A DNA stretch of 64,000 bases, taken from the NCBI GenBank assembly GCA_016214125.1, contig JACRPC010000039.1:1-64000 (forward strand), given 5' to 3'. A program made the translations under genes and the position numbers. Under the pieces are notes generated by a model. It saw only the letters and a list, made by a program, of their open reading frames with translations, was not told the origin of the DNA and did no database searches. This document shows, one piece after another, positions 1 to 9,306 of the stretch. This DNA comes from Rhodospirillales bacterium. Lineage in GTDB: Bacteria > Pseudomonadota > Alphaproteobacteria > Rhodospirillales > WMHbin7. Numbering within the stretch: the stretch's first letter is position 1; each line of letters starts with the position of its first letter.

Positions 1-64
1 GAGAGTTGCGATCGCCAACAACCGCCTCCAATCGACGGCGGTCCAAGGCGGAAACATTCACCAT
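1..64 (-). CDS. IS630-family transposase, N-terminal fragment (cut by window edge)
   Basis: Reading leftwards from an ATG at 64, 21 codons stay open to the window edge and give MVNVSALDRRRLEAVVGDRNS. The stretch RRRLEAVVGDRNS resembles the start of the helix-turn-helix domain of alphaproteobacterial IS630-type transposases, which usually continues with SPQKHVWRA. The identification rests on recall of the family from very few residues. The rest of the gene lies outside the window, so intactness cannot be judged. I could not define the terminal inverted repeat or a TA target duplication in 65-162. Confidence 0.5.
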   Translation of the reverse strand, partial: MVNVSALDRRRLEAVVGDRNS

Positions 65-162
65 GATACCTGTTCGCATCCGCCCAGATTCGCACGGATC
101 AATCCCGTCGGGAATCCTATGAATGCGTCAGACCACTAGCCGCCGAAATTCGAGGAGCACGC

Positions 163-1494
163 ATGGACCCGCTTGATCTGGCCGCCAAACTCGTCCGCCT
201 AGCCCGCGCCAAGGGCGCCGACGCCGCCGACGCCGTCTGGTCGGAATCGCTGTCGCTGTCGGCGCAATGGCGGATGGGCGCCCTGGAGCAACTCGACCGC
301 GCAGAAACCATCGAGGTCGGGTTGCGCGCCTTCCTGGGGAAGCGTCAGGCGATCGTCTCCACCTCCGACCTTTCCCCGGCGGCGCTCGACGCCTTGGCCG
401 AACGCGCGGTGGCGATGGCCAAAACGGTTCCCGAGGACCCCTGGTGCGGCCTGGCCGATCCCGACGCCTTGTGCCTGGGCAATCCCGATCTCGATCTCGT
501 CGATCCTCAGGAGCCCAGCCCCGATTCGCTGATCGCCCGCGCACGGGCCTGCGAGGAGGCCGCCCGTGCGGTCGAGGGCATCACCAATTCCGAGGGCGCC
601 CAGGCCGGCTGGAGCCGCAGCCGCATGGTGATCGTCGGCACCAACGGCATGGCGCGCCTTCACGCCAGCACCGGCTTTTCCCAATCGGTGGCGGTGGTGG
701 CGGGCGAGGGCACGGCCATGGAGCGCGATTACGATCACGCGGTGGCCACCCATGGGTCCGATCTGCCGGCACCCGAACTCACCGGAACCCGTGCCGGCCG
801 GCGCACCGTGGCCCGGCTCAACCCGCGCAAGATGCCGACCCAGAAGGTGCCGGTGGTCTTTTCGCCCCGCAAGGCGCGCAGCCTGATCGGCCATTTCGCC
901 GGCGCCGTCAACGGCGCCGCGGTGGCGCGCGGCACCAGCTTTCTCAAGGACCGTCTGGGAACCGCGGTGTTCGCCAAGGGCGTCACCATCATCGACGATC
1001 CGCTTCGCCCGCGCGGCCTGCGTTCGCACGCCGCCGATGGCGAGGGCATCGCGTCGCGCGAGCGGGCGCTGGTCGAGGATGGGCGGCTGGCCTCGTGGCT
1101 GCTCGATCTGCGCTCGGCCCGCCAGCTTGGGATGGAATCGACCGGCCATGCGGCGCGCGGCGTTTCGGCTCCACCCGGACCCGGCGCCAGCAACCTTTTC
1201 CTCATGCCGGGCGCCACCCCGCCCGAGACGCTGATCGCCGACATCAAGACCGGCTTTTACGTCACCGATCTCTTCGGCATGGGCACCAACATGCTGACCG
1301 GCGATTACAGCCGGGGCGCCGCCGGCTTCTGGATCGAGAACGGCCAGATCGCCTTTCCGGTCAGCGAGGTCACAGTGGCCGGCAACCTCAAGGACATGTT
1401 CCAAAACCTGGTGCCGGCCAACGATCTCAGCTTCCTGTTCGGCATCGACAGCCCGACCGTGCGCATCGATGGCCTCACGGTGGCCGGCGCGTGA
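163..1494 (+). CDS. pmbA: TldE/PmbA-family metalloprotease subunit
   Basis: A 443-residue protein of the TldD/PmbA (TldE) family, the usual length. In the family, TldE pairs with TldD to form a cytoplasmic protease. TldD carries the zinc site and TldE is the non-catalytic partner. Family-typical stretches are the N-terminal ARAKGADAADAVWSESLSLSAQWRMG, the central GTNGMARLHASTGFSQSVAVVAGEG and the C-terminal FYVTDLFGMGTNMLTGDYSRGAAGFWIENG (each split by short gaps in my reading). No HExxH motif is seen, which favours TldE over TldD. The ATG at 163 follows a GAGGAG-like ribosome site. No tldD is in this window. The next gene (lipid export) starts 64 bases downstream. Confidence 0.92.
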   Translation: MDPLDLAAKLVRLARAKGADAADAVWSESLSLSAQWRMGALEQLDRAETIEVGLRAFLGKRQAIVSTSDLSPAALDALAERAVAMAKTVPEDPWCGLADPDALCLGNPDLDLVDPQEPSPDSLIARARACEEAARAVEGITNSEGAQAGWSRSRMVIVGTNGMARLHASTGFSQSVAVVAGEGTAMERDYDHAVATHGSDLPAPELTGTRAGRRTVARLNPRKMPTQKVPVVFSPRKARSLIGHFAGAVNGAAVARGTSFLKDRLGTAVFAKGVTIIDDPLRPRGLRSHAADGEGIASRERALVEDGRLASWLLDLRSARQLGMESTGHAARGVSAPPGPGASNLFLMPGATPPETLIADIKTGFYVTDLFGMGTNMLTGDYSRGAAGFWIENGQIAFPVSEVTVAGNLKDMFQNLVPANDLSFLFGIDSPTVRIDGLTVAGA

Positions 1495-1558
1495 ATCTTG
1501 GCCCCGGAGCCGGCCTATGCTAGGGTCCCGCCGATCTGCAACTTCCGGCCATTGATCC

Positions 1559-3346
1559 TTGTCGAAAAAGCGGAAATTGGTTCTCGACCATTCCACCGGA
1601 CTCCTGGTCGCCCGTTTGGCGCGCGAGGGCGTGCGCCCCTATTTCGGGCGCATCCTGGCCGCCATCTTTTTCATGGGCGTAACGGCGGCGGCCACCGCGC
1701 TGTCGGCCTGGCTGATGGACCCGGTGGTCAACAAGGTCTTCATCGAGCGCCGCCCCGACCTGTTGTGGCCGGTGGGCGCCGCCGTGGTCGGCACCGCCGC
1801 CGTCAAGGGCTTAGCCAGCTACGCCCAATCGGCGCTGATGAGCTTCGTCGGGCTGCGCATCATCGCCGACATGCAGATTCGCCTGTTCCGCCATCTGCTG
1901 ACCATGGACCTCGCTTATTTCCACGCCCACGCCGCCGGGCGGCTGATTTCCCGCTTCACCAACGACGTCAATCTGATCCGCGCCGCGGTGTCGAACGCGT
2001 TGGTGAGCGTGGGCAAGGATTCGCTCTCGATCGTCTTTCTGATCGGGGTGATGTTCTATCAGGATTTCTTCCTGGCCGCCGTGTCCTTCTTCGTCTTCCC
2101 CTTGACCGTGCTGCCGATCGTGCGGCTGGGCCGGCGCATCCGGCGCGTCACCGCCAATACCCAGGAGGAATGGGGCCTCTTCACCACCCTCTTGAACCAG
2201 TGCTTCCAAGGCATTCGGGTGGTGAAGGCCTATGGCATGGCGCTTTACGAATTGGGGCGGTTTTCCGACATCACCGAGAAGGTGTTTAAGCTCAACTACA
2301 AGGCCTCGCGCACCCGGGCCTGGTCGAGCCCGATCATGGAAACCTTGGGCGGCGTGGCGGTGACGGTGGTCATCGTCTATGGCGGCGCCCGCGTCATCGA
2401 GGGCCAGACCACGGCCGGCGCCTTCTTCTCCTTCATCACCGCGCTCCTCATGGCCTACCAGCCGATGAAGGCTCTGGCGAATTTGAACGCCAATCTTCAG
2501 GAAGGGCTGTCGGCGGCGCAGCGGGTGTTCGCCGTTCTCGACACCAAGCCCGAAATCGTCGACGCTCCCGATGCGCCCAAGCTGGCGGTTTCGGGCGGCG
2601 CCATCGCCTTCGAAGGCGTCGATTTCGCCTACCAGCCCGATCAACCGGCCTTGAGCGGCATCACCATCGCCGTGCCGGCCGGCAAGACCGTGGCGCTGGT
2701 CGGTCCCTCGGGCGCCGGCAAATCGACCTTGCTCAACCTCATTCCCCGCTTCTACGACCCCAGCGCCGGCCGGGTGACCATCGACGGCCAGGACGTGCGC
2801 GCCGTGTCGCTGGAATCGGTGCGCCGCTCGATCGCCCTGGTCAGCCAGGAAATCGTGCTGTTCGACGACACGGTGCGCGCCAACATCGCCTATGGCCGGG
2901 CCGAGGCCAGCGAAGCCGAAATCGAGGACGCCGCTCGCCACGCCGCCGCGCATGAGTTCATCTTAGGTTTGCCGCAAGGCTACGACACCATGGTGGGCGA
3001 GCACGGCGTCAACCTTTCGGGCGGCCAGCGTCAGCGTCTGGCGATCGCCCGCGCCATGCTGCGCAACGCGCCGATCTTGCTCTTGGACGAGGCAACCAGC
3101 GCGCTCGACACCGAATCGGAGCGCGCCGTGCAGGCGGCGTTGGAATTCCTGATGCGGGGGCGAACGACGCTGGTCATCGCCCATCGGCTTTCCACGGTGG
3201 CCAAGGCCGATCTCATTTACGTGATCGAGTCCGGCCGGGTGGTCGAATCGGGCACCCATGCCCAATTGATCGCCCAGGGCGGCTTGTACGCCCGCCTGTC
3301 CGAGCTTCAGTCCACCCAGGCCTCCGACATGGCGGTGCCGGCGTGA
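1559..3346 (+). CDS. msbA: MsbA-type lipid A/phospholipid ABC exporter
   Basis: A 595-residue half-transporter with an N-terminal six-helix exporter domain (about 1-330) and a C-terminal ATPase (about 350-590). Walker A is GPSGAGKST, the signature is NLSGGQRQR, Walker B is ILLLDEATSALD, and the H-loop lies in VIAHRLSTV. It probably flips lipid A core across the inner membrane, since it leads directly into lipid A and Kdo genes. The start is taken as TTG at 1559 (MSKKRKLVLDHSTG); no ATG lies nearby in frame and the ribosome site is weak, so the start is uncertain. The stop overlaps the next start by 4 bases (GTGA), implying translational coupling. A general multidrug exporter cannot be excluded, but context favours MsbA. 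Confidence 0.88.
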   Translation: MSKKRKLVLDHSTGLLVARLAREGVRPYFGRILAAIFFMGVTAAATALSAWLMDPVVNKVFIERRPDLLWPVGAAVVGTAAVKGLASYAQSALMSFVGLRIIADMQIRLFRHLLTMDLAYFHAHAAGRLISRFTNDVNLIRAAVSNALVSVGKDSLSIVFLIGVMFYQDFFLAAVSFFVFPLTVLPIVRLGRRIRRVTANTQEEWGLFTTLLNQCFQGIRVVKAYGMALYELGRFSDITEKVFKLNYKASRTRAWSSPIMETLGGVAVTVVIVYGGARVIEGQTTAGAFFSFITALLMAYQPMKALANLNANLQEGLSAAQRVFAVLDTKPEIVDAPDAPKLAVSGGAIAFEGVDFAYQPDQPALSGITIAVPAGKTVALVGPSGAGKSTLLNLIPRFYDPSAGRVTIDGQDVRAVSLESVRRSIALVSQEIVLFDDTVRANIAYGRAEASEAEIEDAARHAAAHEFILGLPQGYDTMVGEHGVNLSGGQRQRLAIARAMLRNAPILLLDEATSALDTESERAVQAALEFLMRGRTTLVIAHRLSTVAKADLIYVIESGRVVESGTHAQLIAQGGLYARLSELQSTQASDMAVPA

Positions 3347-4086
3347 TCACCCCCAAGCGGCTTGTCAAACGGCTGACCGCCGGCGCCGGAATCCGCGCCA
3401 CGCTGTGCTGGCTGGCGGCGCAGTATATGCGCTTGGTTTGGGCAACCGGGCGCTGGACGATCGAGGGTGAGGAACATCCCAAGCAATGCTGGGCGGAGAA
3501 CCGGCCCTTCATCGTCGCCTTCTGGCATGCGCGCCTTCTCATGATGCCCTACGCCTGGACCCATCCCCAGCCGGGCGCCAAGCGGCCGTTCCGCATGCTG
3601 ATCTCGCAGCACCGCGACGGCAAGCTGATCGCCGACACCGTGGCCCATTTCGGCATCAGCACCATCGCCGGCTCGACCACGCGCGGCGCCGGCCCCGCCT
3701 TGCGCGCCCTCTTGAAGACCTTGAAGGACGGCCAGACCATCGGCATCACCCCCGACGGCCCCAAGGGTCCGCGCATGCGCGCCACCATGGGGGTGGTCGG
3801 GCTGGCCCGGGCCTCGGGGGCGGTGGTCATCCCGCTCACCTACGCCACCGGGCCGGGTAAGATTCTCGGTACCTGGGACCGTTTCCTGGTGCCGCTTCCC
3901 TTCGGGCGCGGCCTCTTCATCTGGGGCCGGCCGATCGCCGTGCCCCGCGACGCGTCCGAAGACGAGCAGGAAGCGCTGCGCGCCGAAATCGAGCACCGCT
4001 TGAACGCCATCACCGGCGAGGCCGACGCCCGCATGGGCATCGGCCCGGTCGAGCCCGCTCCGATGCCCGCCGCGAGCCCGTCATGA
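3343..4086 (+). CDS. DUF374 lysophospholipid acyltransferase-like protein
   Basis: A 247-residue protein of the DUF374 family (LPLAT superfamily). It shows the typical motifs FWHARLLMMPY, SQHRDGKLIADT and ITPDGPKGPRM. In alphaproteobacteria this family sits in lipid A loci and is thought to act as an acyltransferase at the inner membrane; the substrate is not established. The GTG start at 3343 overlaps the msbA stop, and its own stop overlaps the waaA start by 4 bases, so it is embedded in a coupled operon. Confidence 0.85.
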   Translation: MITPKRLVKRLTAGAGIRATLCWLAAQYMRLVWATGRWTIEGEEHPKQCWAENRPFIVAFWHARLLMMPYAWTHPQPGAKRPFRMLISQHRDGKLIADTVAHFGISTIAGSTTRGAGPALRALLKTLKDGQTIGITPDGPKGPRMRATMGVVGLARASGAVVIPLTYATGPGKILGTWDRFLVPLPFGRGLFIWGRPIAVPRDASEDEQEALRAEIEHRLNAITGEADARMGIGPVEPAPMPAASPS

Positions 4087-5351
4087 TGCTGGGGCTGTAC
4101 CGCGCCGCCACCCAGGGCCTGGCGCCGCTTGTCGATCTCTATCTCGCCCAACGCCGACGGCGGGGTAAGGAAGATGGCGCCCGTTTTCCCGAGCGCCGGG
4201 GCATCGCCGCCCACCCCCGTCCCGCCGGACCGCTGATCTGGATTCATGGCGCTTCGGTGGGCGAGGCCTTGTCGGCCCTGCCCTTGGTCGAGCGTTTGGC
4301 CGCGCGCGCCGCCATCCTCGTCACCACCGGCACCGTCACCTCGGCGGCGCTTCTGGCCGAGCGTCTGCCCGCCAACGCCTTTCACCAATATGTGCCGGTT
4401 GATCGCCTGCCTTGGGTGCGTCGGTTTCTCGACTATTGGCGGCCCGATCTCGCGCTGTGGCTGGAATCGGAATTCTGGCCCAATTTGATGCTGGAAACGG
4501 CAGCCCGGCGCATCCCCATGGCGCTGATCAACGGGCGGGTGTCCGATCGCTCGCTGGCTTCCTGGCGACGGATGCCGGGCGCCGTTCGCACCTTGCTCGG
4601 CTGCTTCGCTTGGGCGCTCGGCCAAAGCGAGGAGGATGCGCGCCGCCTGGCCCTCTTGGGGGCGCGCCACACCGGCTGCGTCGGCAATCTCAAATACGCC
4701 GCGCTGCCCCTGCCGGTCGACGAGAGCGGGCTGGCCCGGCTCCAAGCCGAGATTGGCGGCCGGCCGCTTTGGCTGGCGGCCAGCACCCATGCCGGCGAGG
4801 AAGCTTTGGCCGCCCGCGTTCAGGCCCGCCTGAAAGCCGAGATTCCCGGTCTGCTCACCCTTGTCGTTCCGCGCCACCCGGCACGCGGCCCGGCGATCGC
4901 CCAGGAATTGGCCGCGTCCGGGATGGTGGTGGCGCGGCGCGGTGCCGACCAGCCGATCGCACCCGACACCGATCTATATCTGGCCGACACGATGGGAGAG
5001 TTGGGCCTGTTCTATCGCCTGGCGCCGCTGGTCCTGATCGGCAAGACCCTGACGGCGGCGGGCGGGCAAAATCCGCTGGAGGCGGCCAGACTTGGCTGCG
5101 CGCTGCTCTGGGGGCCGCGCATGGACAATTTCAAGACCATCGCCGCCCGCCTGGAAGAGGCCGGCGCTGCCCAGGCCGTGGCCGACGAGAACGATTTGGT
5201 CGTGAAGCTGCGCCGCCTCTTGGCCGATGCGCCGGAACGCGCCAAGATGGGCGCGATCGGAATTGGGATCGCTCGGGCCGAAGCCGACGTGCTCGACCGC
5301 CTGATCGAACGCCTGGCCCCCGATCTTGCGAGGCTCGATGCGCGCCCCTGA
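4083..5351 (+). CDS. waaA: 3-deoxy-D-manno-octulosonic acid (Kdo) transferase
   Basis: A 422-residue membrane-associated glycosyltransferase (GT30) that adds Kdo from CMP-Kdo to lipid IVA. Family motifs are IWIHGASVGEALSALPLVE near residue 50, VTTGTVTSA, the VPVDRLPWVRRFLDYWRPDLALWLESEFWPN stretch (interrupted here only for length), LINGRVSDRSLASW and GGQNPLEAA. Length matches the family. It overlaps the upstream gene by 4 bases and lpxK by 14 bases. Whether it is mono- or bifunctional cannot be told from sequence. Confidence 0.95.
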   Translation: MMLGLYRAATQGLAPLVDLYLAQRRRRGKEDGARFPERRGIAAHPRPAGPLIWIHGASVGEALSALPLVERLAARAAILVTTGTVTSAALLAERLPANAFHQYVPVDRLPWVRRFLDYWRPDLALWLESEFWPNLMLETAARRIPMALINGRVSDRSLASWRRMPGAVRTLLGCFAWALGQSEEDARRLALLGARHTGCVGNLKYAALPLPVDESGLARLQAEIGGRPLWLAASTHAGEEALAARVQARLKAEIPGLLTLVVPRHPARGPAIAQELAASGMVVARRGADQPIAPDTDLYLADTMGELGLFYRLAPLVLIGKTLTAAGGQNPLEAARLGCALLWGPRMDNFKTIAARLEEAGAAQAVADENDLVVKLRRLLADAPERAKMGAIGIGIARAEADVLDRLIERLAPDLARLDARP

Positions 5352-6306
5352 TTATTGGTTTTCCGACGGACCGCTGGCGATGATCCTGGCCCCCTTGGGC
5401 TGGCTCTACGGCCAGGGCACGGCGCTGCGGCGCGCTTTGGCGACGCCGTTCGATTGCGGCCGTCCGGTGATCTGCGTCGGCAATCTGGTGGCGGGTGGCG
5501 CCGGCAAGACGCCGGTCGCCCAGGCGATCGCCGACCGGCTGGTGGCGCGCGGCATGACGGTCCATATTTTGCTGCGCGGTTATGGCGGCACCGAGGCCGG
5601 CCCCTTGCGCGTCGATCCCACCCAGCACACGGCCCAGAACGTGGGCGACGAGGCGCTTTTGCACGCCCGATCCTTTCCCACCTGGATCGCTCGGGATCGC
5701 GCGGCCGGTGCCAGGGTGGCGGTGGCGGCGGGCGCCCAGGTGCTGGTGCTTGATGATGGCCATCAGAACCCGACGCTTGCCAAGACCTTGTCGCTGGTGG
5801 TGGTCGATGGCGGTGTCGGCTTCGGCAATCGCCGTCCGATTCCCGCCGGCCCGTTGCGCGAGCCGATCGCCGAGGGCCTGGCACGGGCCGACGCCGTCAT
5901 TCTGCTTGACGCCGACCGACGCCAGGTGACGGCAACGCTGACCTTGCCGGTGTTGGCGGCCCGTCTGGTTCCCGGCGAAGGTGCCCGCGAACTGGCCGGC
6001 CGGGCGGTCGTCGCCTTTGCCGGCATCGGCCGGCCGGAAAAGTTCTTCGATACCCTGGCCGGCCTCGGTTGCCACATCGCCGCCCGCCACGCTTTTGGCG
6101 ACCACTATCCCTATCAGCGCGACGACATCGAGCCGATCCTGGCCGAAGCGGCCCGGCTCAACGCCGCCGTCGTCACCACCGCCAAAGACGCGGTGCGCCT
6201 GCCCGTCGATCTGCGCGCCCGGGTGACGGTGGTGCCGATCGAGGCGGAATGGGCCGACGAAACGGCGCTCGACCGCCTGCTGGATCGCGCGCTTGGCCAT
6301 GCGTAA
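5338..6306 (+). CDS. lpxK: Tetraacyldisaccharide 4'-kinase
   Basis: A 322-residue inner-membrane lipid A kinase that phosphorylates the 4' position of the tetraacyldisaccharide. It has the LpxK-type Walker A (VGNLVAGGAGKTPVAQAI) and the conserved DDGHQN motif. The ATG at 5338 (MRAPDYWFSDGPL) is chosen over an upstream TTG at 5326 because family members begin close to the APxFW-type motif. It overlaps waaA by 14 bases and the following acyltransferase by 8 bases. Confidence 0.95.
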   Translation: MRAPDYWFSDGPLAMILAPLGWLYGQGTALRRALATPFDCGRPVICVGNLVAGGAGKTPVAQAIADRLVARGMTVHILLRGYGGTEAGPLRVDPTQHTAQNVGDEALLHARSFPTWIARDRAAGARVAVAAGAQVLVLDDGHQNPTLAKTLSLVVVDGGVGFGNRRPIPAGPLREPIAEGLARADAVILLDADRRQVTATLTLPVLAARLVPGEGARELAGRAVVAFAGIGRPEKFFDTLAGLGCHIAARHAFGDHYPYQRDDIEPILAEAARLNAAVVTTAKDAVRLPVDLRARVTVVPIEAEWADETALDRLLDRALGHA

Positions 6307-7186
6307 ATTCCTGCGCCGCTATCTTGGCTATCCTCTGGAGGGGCTGGGCGCCGCCTTGCTCTATGGCCTGCTGACAATCCTGCCGACCGATGCCGCTTCG
6401 GCCTTGGGCGGCTGGTTCGGGCGCAGCTTCGGCCCCTGGATTCCGCTCAGCAACCGGGCGCGTGGGAATCTGCGGGCCGCCTTTCCCGAAAAAGGCCCGG
6501 CCGAGATCGAGGCGCTGGTCAAGGCGATGTGGGACAATCTGGGCCGCACCATCGGCGAGTATCCGCATCTCGACGACATCGATTTCAGCGGCGCCGACGG
6601 CCGCATCGTCTATCACGGCCTTGAGCATGTCGACGCCCTGCGCGACGACGGCCAGCCCGGCATCTTCTTTGCCGCCCATCTTGCCAATTGGGAAATCTGT
6701 TCCTGCATCACCACGGAGCGCGGGCTGCCTCTGATGCGCATCTACCGCGCCGCCAACAATCCCTTGGTGGAATGGATCTTCCGCGCCGGACGGAAAAACA
6801 TCTTAGGCAAGCTGGTGCCGAAGGGCGCCGACGGCGGCCGGCAATTGATTGCCGAAATGCGCGAGGGCGGCCATATCGGCCTGCTGGTCGATCAGAAAAT
6901 GAACGACGGCATTCCCGTGCCCTTTTTCGGCCGGCCGGCGATGACCGCCGCCGCCCTGGCCCGTCTGGCGATTCGCTTCGGCTGTCCGCTGGTCGGCTGT
7001 CAGATGGTGCGCAAGAAAGGCGCCCGTTTCGAGGCGTTCTTTACGCCCCCCTTCACCTTCCCCACGACCGGCGACACCGAAGCCGATCTGTTGGCGGCGA
7101 TGACCGAAGTCAATCGAATCATCGAGGGTTGGGTCCGCCAAAACCCCGCCCAGTGGCTGTGGCTGCACCGCCGCTGGCCGGATTGA
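6299..7186 (+). CDS. lpxL: Lipid A late acyltransferase (LpxL/HtrB family)
   Basis: About 295 residues, LABLAT-type acyltransferase that transfers a secondary acyl chain to Kdo-lipid A. The catalytic HX4E motif is visible as HLANWE near residue 123. The C-terminal NPAQWLWLHRRWPD is typical. Start is taken as the ATG at 6299; a TTG two codons upstream (6293) is possible. The last gene of the lipid A block. Its last 68 bases overlap the convergent membrane-protein gene on the other strand. Confidence 0.9.
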   Translation: MRKFLRRYLGYPLEGLGAALLYGLLTILPTDAASALGGWFGRSFGPWIPLSNRARGNLRAAFPEKGPAEIEALVKAMWDNLGRTIGEYPHLDDIDFSGADGRIVYHGLEHVDALRDDGQPGIFFAAHLANWEICSCITTERGLPLMRIYRAANNPLVEWIFRAGRKNILGKLVPKGADGGRQLIAEMREGGHIGLLVDQKMNDGIPVPFFGRPAMTAAALARLAIRFGCPLVGCQMVRKKGARFEAFFTPPFTFPTTGDTEADLLAAMTEVNRIIEGWVRQNPAQWLWLHRRWPD

Positions 7187-8768
7187 CGCAGCTTCCGTTC
7201 AGCACCAGCAGATATTCCTGTTCGGGCCGGCCGCAGGCGGCGTCGGGCTGGCGGTTGCCCGCAAGCTTGCCGATTTCGTTGCGCATCTCCCGCTGCCAAA
7301 CGCCCCGGAACACCACGCAAGGATAACGCGCGACGACATCGGCCAATTCCACCCGCTCGTCCCAGCGTTTGAGATGGCCGGTGAAGAAATTCATGAAATA
7401 TTCGTCGGCGCTCTTGGCCTGGGCCTTCAGGGCCGATCCCCAGCGCCAGCCGGCCATCATGTCGCCCATGAAGAGCGCGTAGGATGGGTTGGAGGCAAAA
7501 TCGAAATAGACCTTGGCGCAGGCGGCATAGGACTGCATGTCGATGGCGCGTGCGTTGCGTTTCCAATCGGCCCGCTCGCTCAAATCTTGAATGAAGGACA
7601 GAATCCGCAGGCCCGCCACCGCCACCAAGAGAACGATCCAGGTTTGGCGCCAATGCGGCCACCAGCCCGACAGCCGTTCGCCCAGCACCAGCACCAGGGC
7701 CGCCTGGGCGCCGGTCAACGCCACCGCCGGAATCATGTAATAGGCGATCGGATATTTGGCCACCAAGAGCGCCTGGGCGATCTGGGCCAAGGTGAGGCCG
7801 GCCAGCGCCGCCCAGGCAGGCGTCCAGCGATCGATTCCCCGGCGCACGCGCCGCATCTGCCAGACGAGAGCGCCCAAGGCCAACAGCAGCACGACGTCGA
7901 ACACCGGTTTGCCGGCGAAGACCTTGGCCAGATTGGCGGGGTATTTCGACCAGGCAACAAAGCTGGCCTCGCCCGAACCGTAGGCGCCGCTGCCCACCGC
8001 CATCTTGGCGAAATAGGCGACCGAGACCGACCAATTGGCCAAGGCCGGCGCGACGAAGATCAGAAAGAAGCCGACCACCGCCACGCCATAAAGCGCAACC
8101 CAGCGCGGCCGAGCGAGCAGAAAGAGTGGCGCCAGCGCGATCGGCAGGAAGTGAAGTTTGGCGGCAATGCCCAAACCGGCGCAGGCGGCGAAACCCAGCG
8201 TGTAGCGCTTGGGCTTGGCGGCGATGCCCTGACGCGCCGCCGCCAGCATGAGCGCCGCCATCAGAGTGGCGGCCAGAAGCAGCAGGGGCTCGGGCTTAAC
8301 CTGATAGGCGTGTTTGATCAGGAACAAGGTGGCGAAGGGCGCCGTCTGCGCCACCAGGGCCGGAAGCAGGCTGCCAAAGGCGGCGAAGGCCGCCAGCCCC
8401 AGCAGATAGAGCGCCGCGCCATCGAGCCAGACGATCACCGTGCTGGCGATCTTCAGATAGCGTTCGGGATCGGCCAGCACCAGGGCGTTGATGCCGGCGC
8501 CGGCGGTGAACGGATGCGAGAGCCCGATGACCAGCGCCACCAGGCTTTGCACCGGCGTGCCGGGATGAAAGACGTCGGCCGGCGTTTCGCCATTCAAGAT
8601 GGTCAGGCCGTTCAAGAGATAGAAATAGGAGGGATCGACGTTGAACCACAGCCAGAAGGGCAGGGCGTGATAGCGAAAAATCAGCGTCAGCACCAGAAAC
8701 GCGAGCGGCAGAGCGCCGAGCACGATCCAGGCCCCGCCGCGCGGCTCGGTGGTCGGGGCGGAACTCAT
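7119..8768 (-). CDS. Multipass membrane protein, possibly GT-C-type glycosyltransferase
   Basis: About 549 residues with roughly ten hydrophobic helices (for example WIVLGALPLAFLVLTLIF near the N-terminus, LALVLVLGERL and TWIVLLVAVAGLRIL later) and a soluble C-terminal part. The helix pattern and the early loop NVDPSYFYLLNGLTILNGE resemble GT-C (PMT/ArnT-like) membrane glycosyltransferases, but I do not recognise a defined family. The ATG at 8768 lies one base after the stop of the upstream yqhA-like gene, implying coupling. A TTG start at 8792 is less likely. The 3' end overlaps lpxL, hinting that the long C-terminal tail is poorly constrained. Confidence 0.7.
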   Translation of the reverse strand: MSSAPTTEPRGGAWIVLGALPLAFLVLTLIFRYHALPFWLWFNVDPSYFYLLNGLTILNGETPADVFHPGTPVQSLVALVIGLSHPFTAGAGINALVLADPERYLKIASTVIVWLDGAALYLLGLAAFAAFGSLLPALVAQTAPFATLFLIKHAYQVKPEPLLLLAATLMAALMLAAARQGIAAKPKRYTLGFAACAGLGIAAKLHFLPIALAPLFLLARPRWVALYGVAVVGFFLIFVAPALANWSVSVAYFAKMAVGSGAYGSGEASFVAWSKYPANLAKVFAGKPVFDVVLLLALGALVWQMRRVRRGIDRWTPAWAALAGLTLAQIAQALLVAKYPIAYYMIPAVALTGAQAALVLVLGERLSGWWPHWRQTWIVLLVAVAGLRILSFIQDLSERADWKRNARAIDMQSYAACAKVYFDFASNPSYALFMGDMMAGWRWGSALKAQAKSADEYFMNFFTGHLKRWDERVELADVVARYPCVVFRGVWQREMRNEIGKLAGNRQPDAACGRPEQEYLLVLNGSCVNPASGGAATATGRGFGGPNPR

Positions 8769-8769
8769 C

Positions 8770-9303
8770 TCAATGGTCGCGATGGGCGGCAAAGGCGATT
8801 TTGTCGAGCCAGCCCAGAAGCAGCGCCGAGATGACGAAGACCATATGGATCGCCATCATGAGCACGAGCTTGTCGTTGCCGATATCCTCGACATTCATGA
8901 AGGCCTTCAGAAGGTGGATCGACGAGATGGCGACGATCGAGGCCGCCACCTTGAGCTTCAAGGTGCCGGCATCGACCTTGCCCATCCAGGCCGGGCTGTC
9001 GCCCGTTTTCGCCGTCTCGATGGTGGAGACGAAATTCTCGTAGCCGCTTAGGATCACCATGACGATGAGATTGCCGACCAGCACGATGTCGATCAGGCTG
9101 AGCGCGCCCAGGATGAGCGCGCTTTCGCCGTCGGTGAACAGGCGGGCAAACAGGTGCCATGCCTCGACGAAGAAGCCCAGGCCAAGCGCGATCAGAATCG
9201 CCGCCAGCCCGAGATAAAAGGGCACCAGAAGCCAGCGGCTGGCAAAGAGAATGCTCTCGATCGCCCGTTCGAGGCGACGGGCGAAGCGGGCGGCTCCGTT
9301 CAT
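8770..9303 (-). CDS. YqhA/UPF0114 family membrane protein
   Basis: A 177-residue protein with four predicted helices: SRWLLVPFYLGLAAILIALGL, ALSLIDIVLVGNLIVMVIL, KVAASIVAISSIHLLKAF and IHMVFVISALLLGWLDKIA. The order and the SGYENFVS motif match the UPF0114/YqhA family, whose function is unknown. It lies 3 bases after the GST gene and directly before the membrane protein gene, so the three are probably cotranscribed. Confidence 0.88.
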   Translation of the reverse strand: MNGAARFARRLERAIESILFASRWLLVPFYLGLAAILIALGLGFFVEAWHLFARLFTDGESALILGALSLIDIVLVGNLIVMVILSGYENFVSTIETAKTGDSPAWMGKVDAGTLKLKVAASIVAISSIHLLKAFMNVEDIGNDKLVLMMAIHMVFVISALLLGWLDKIAFAAHRDH

Positions 9304-9306
9304 CGT

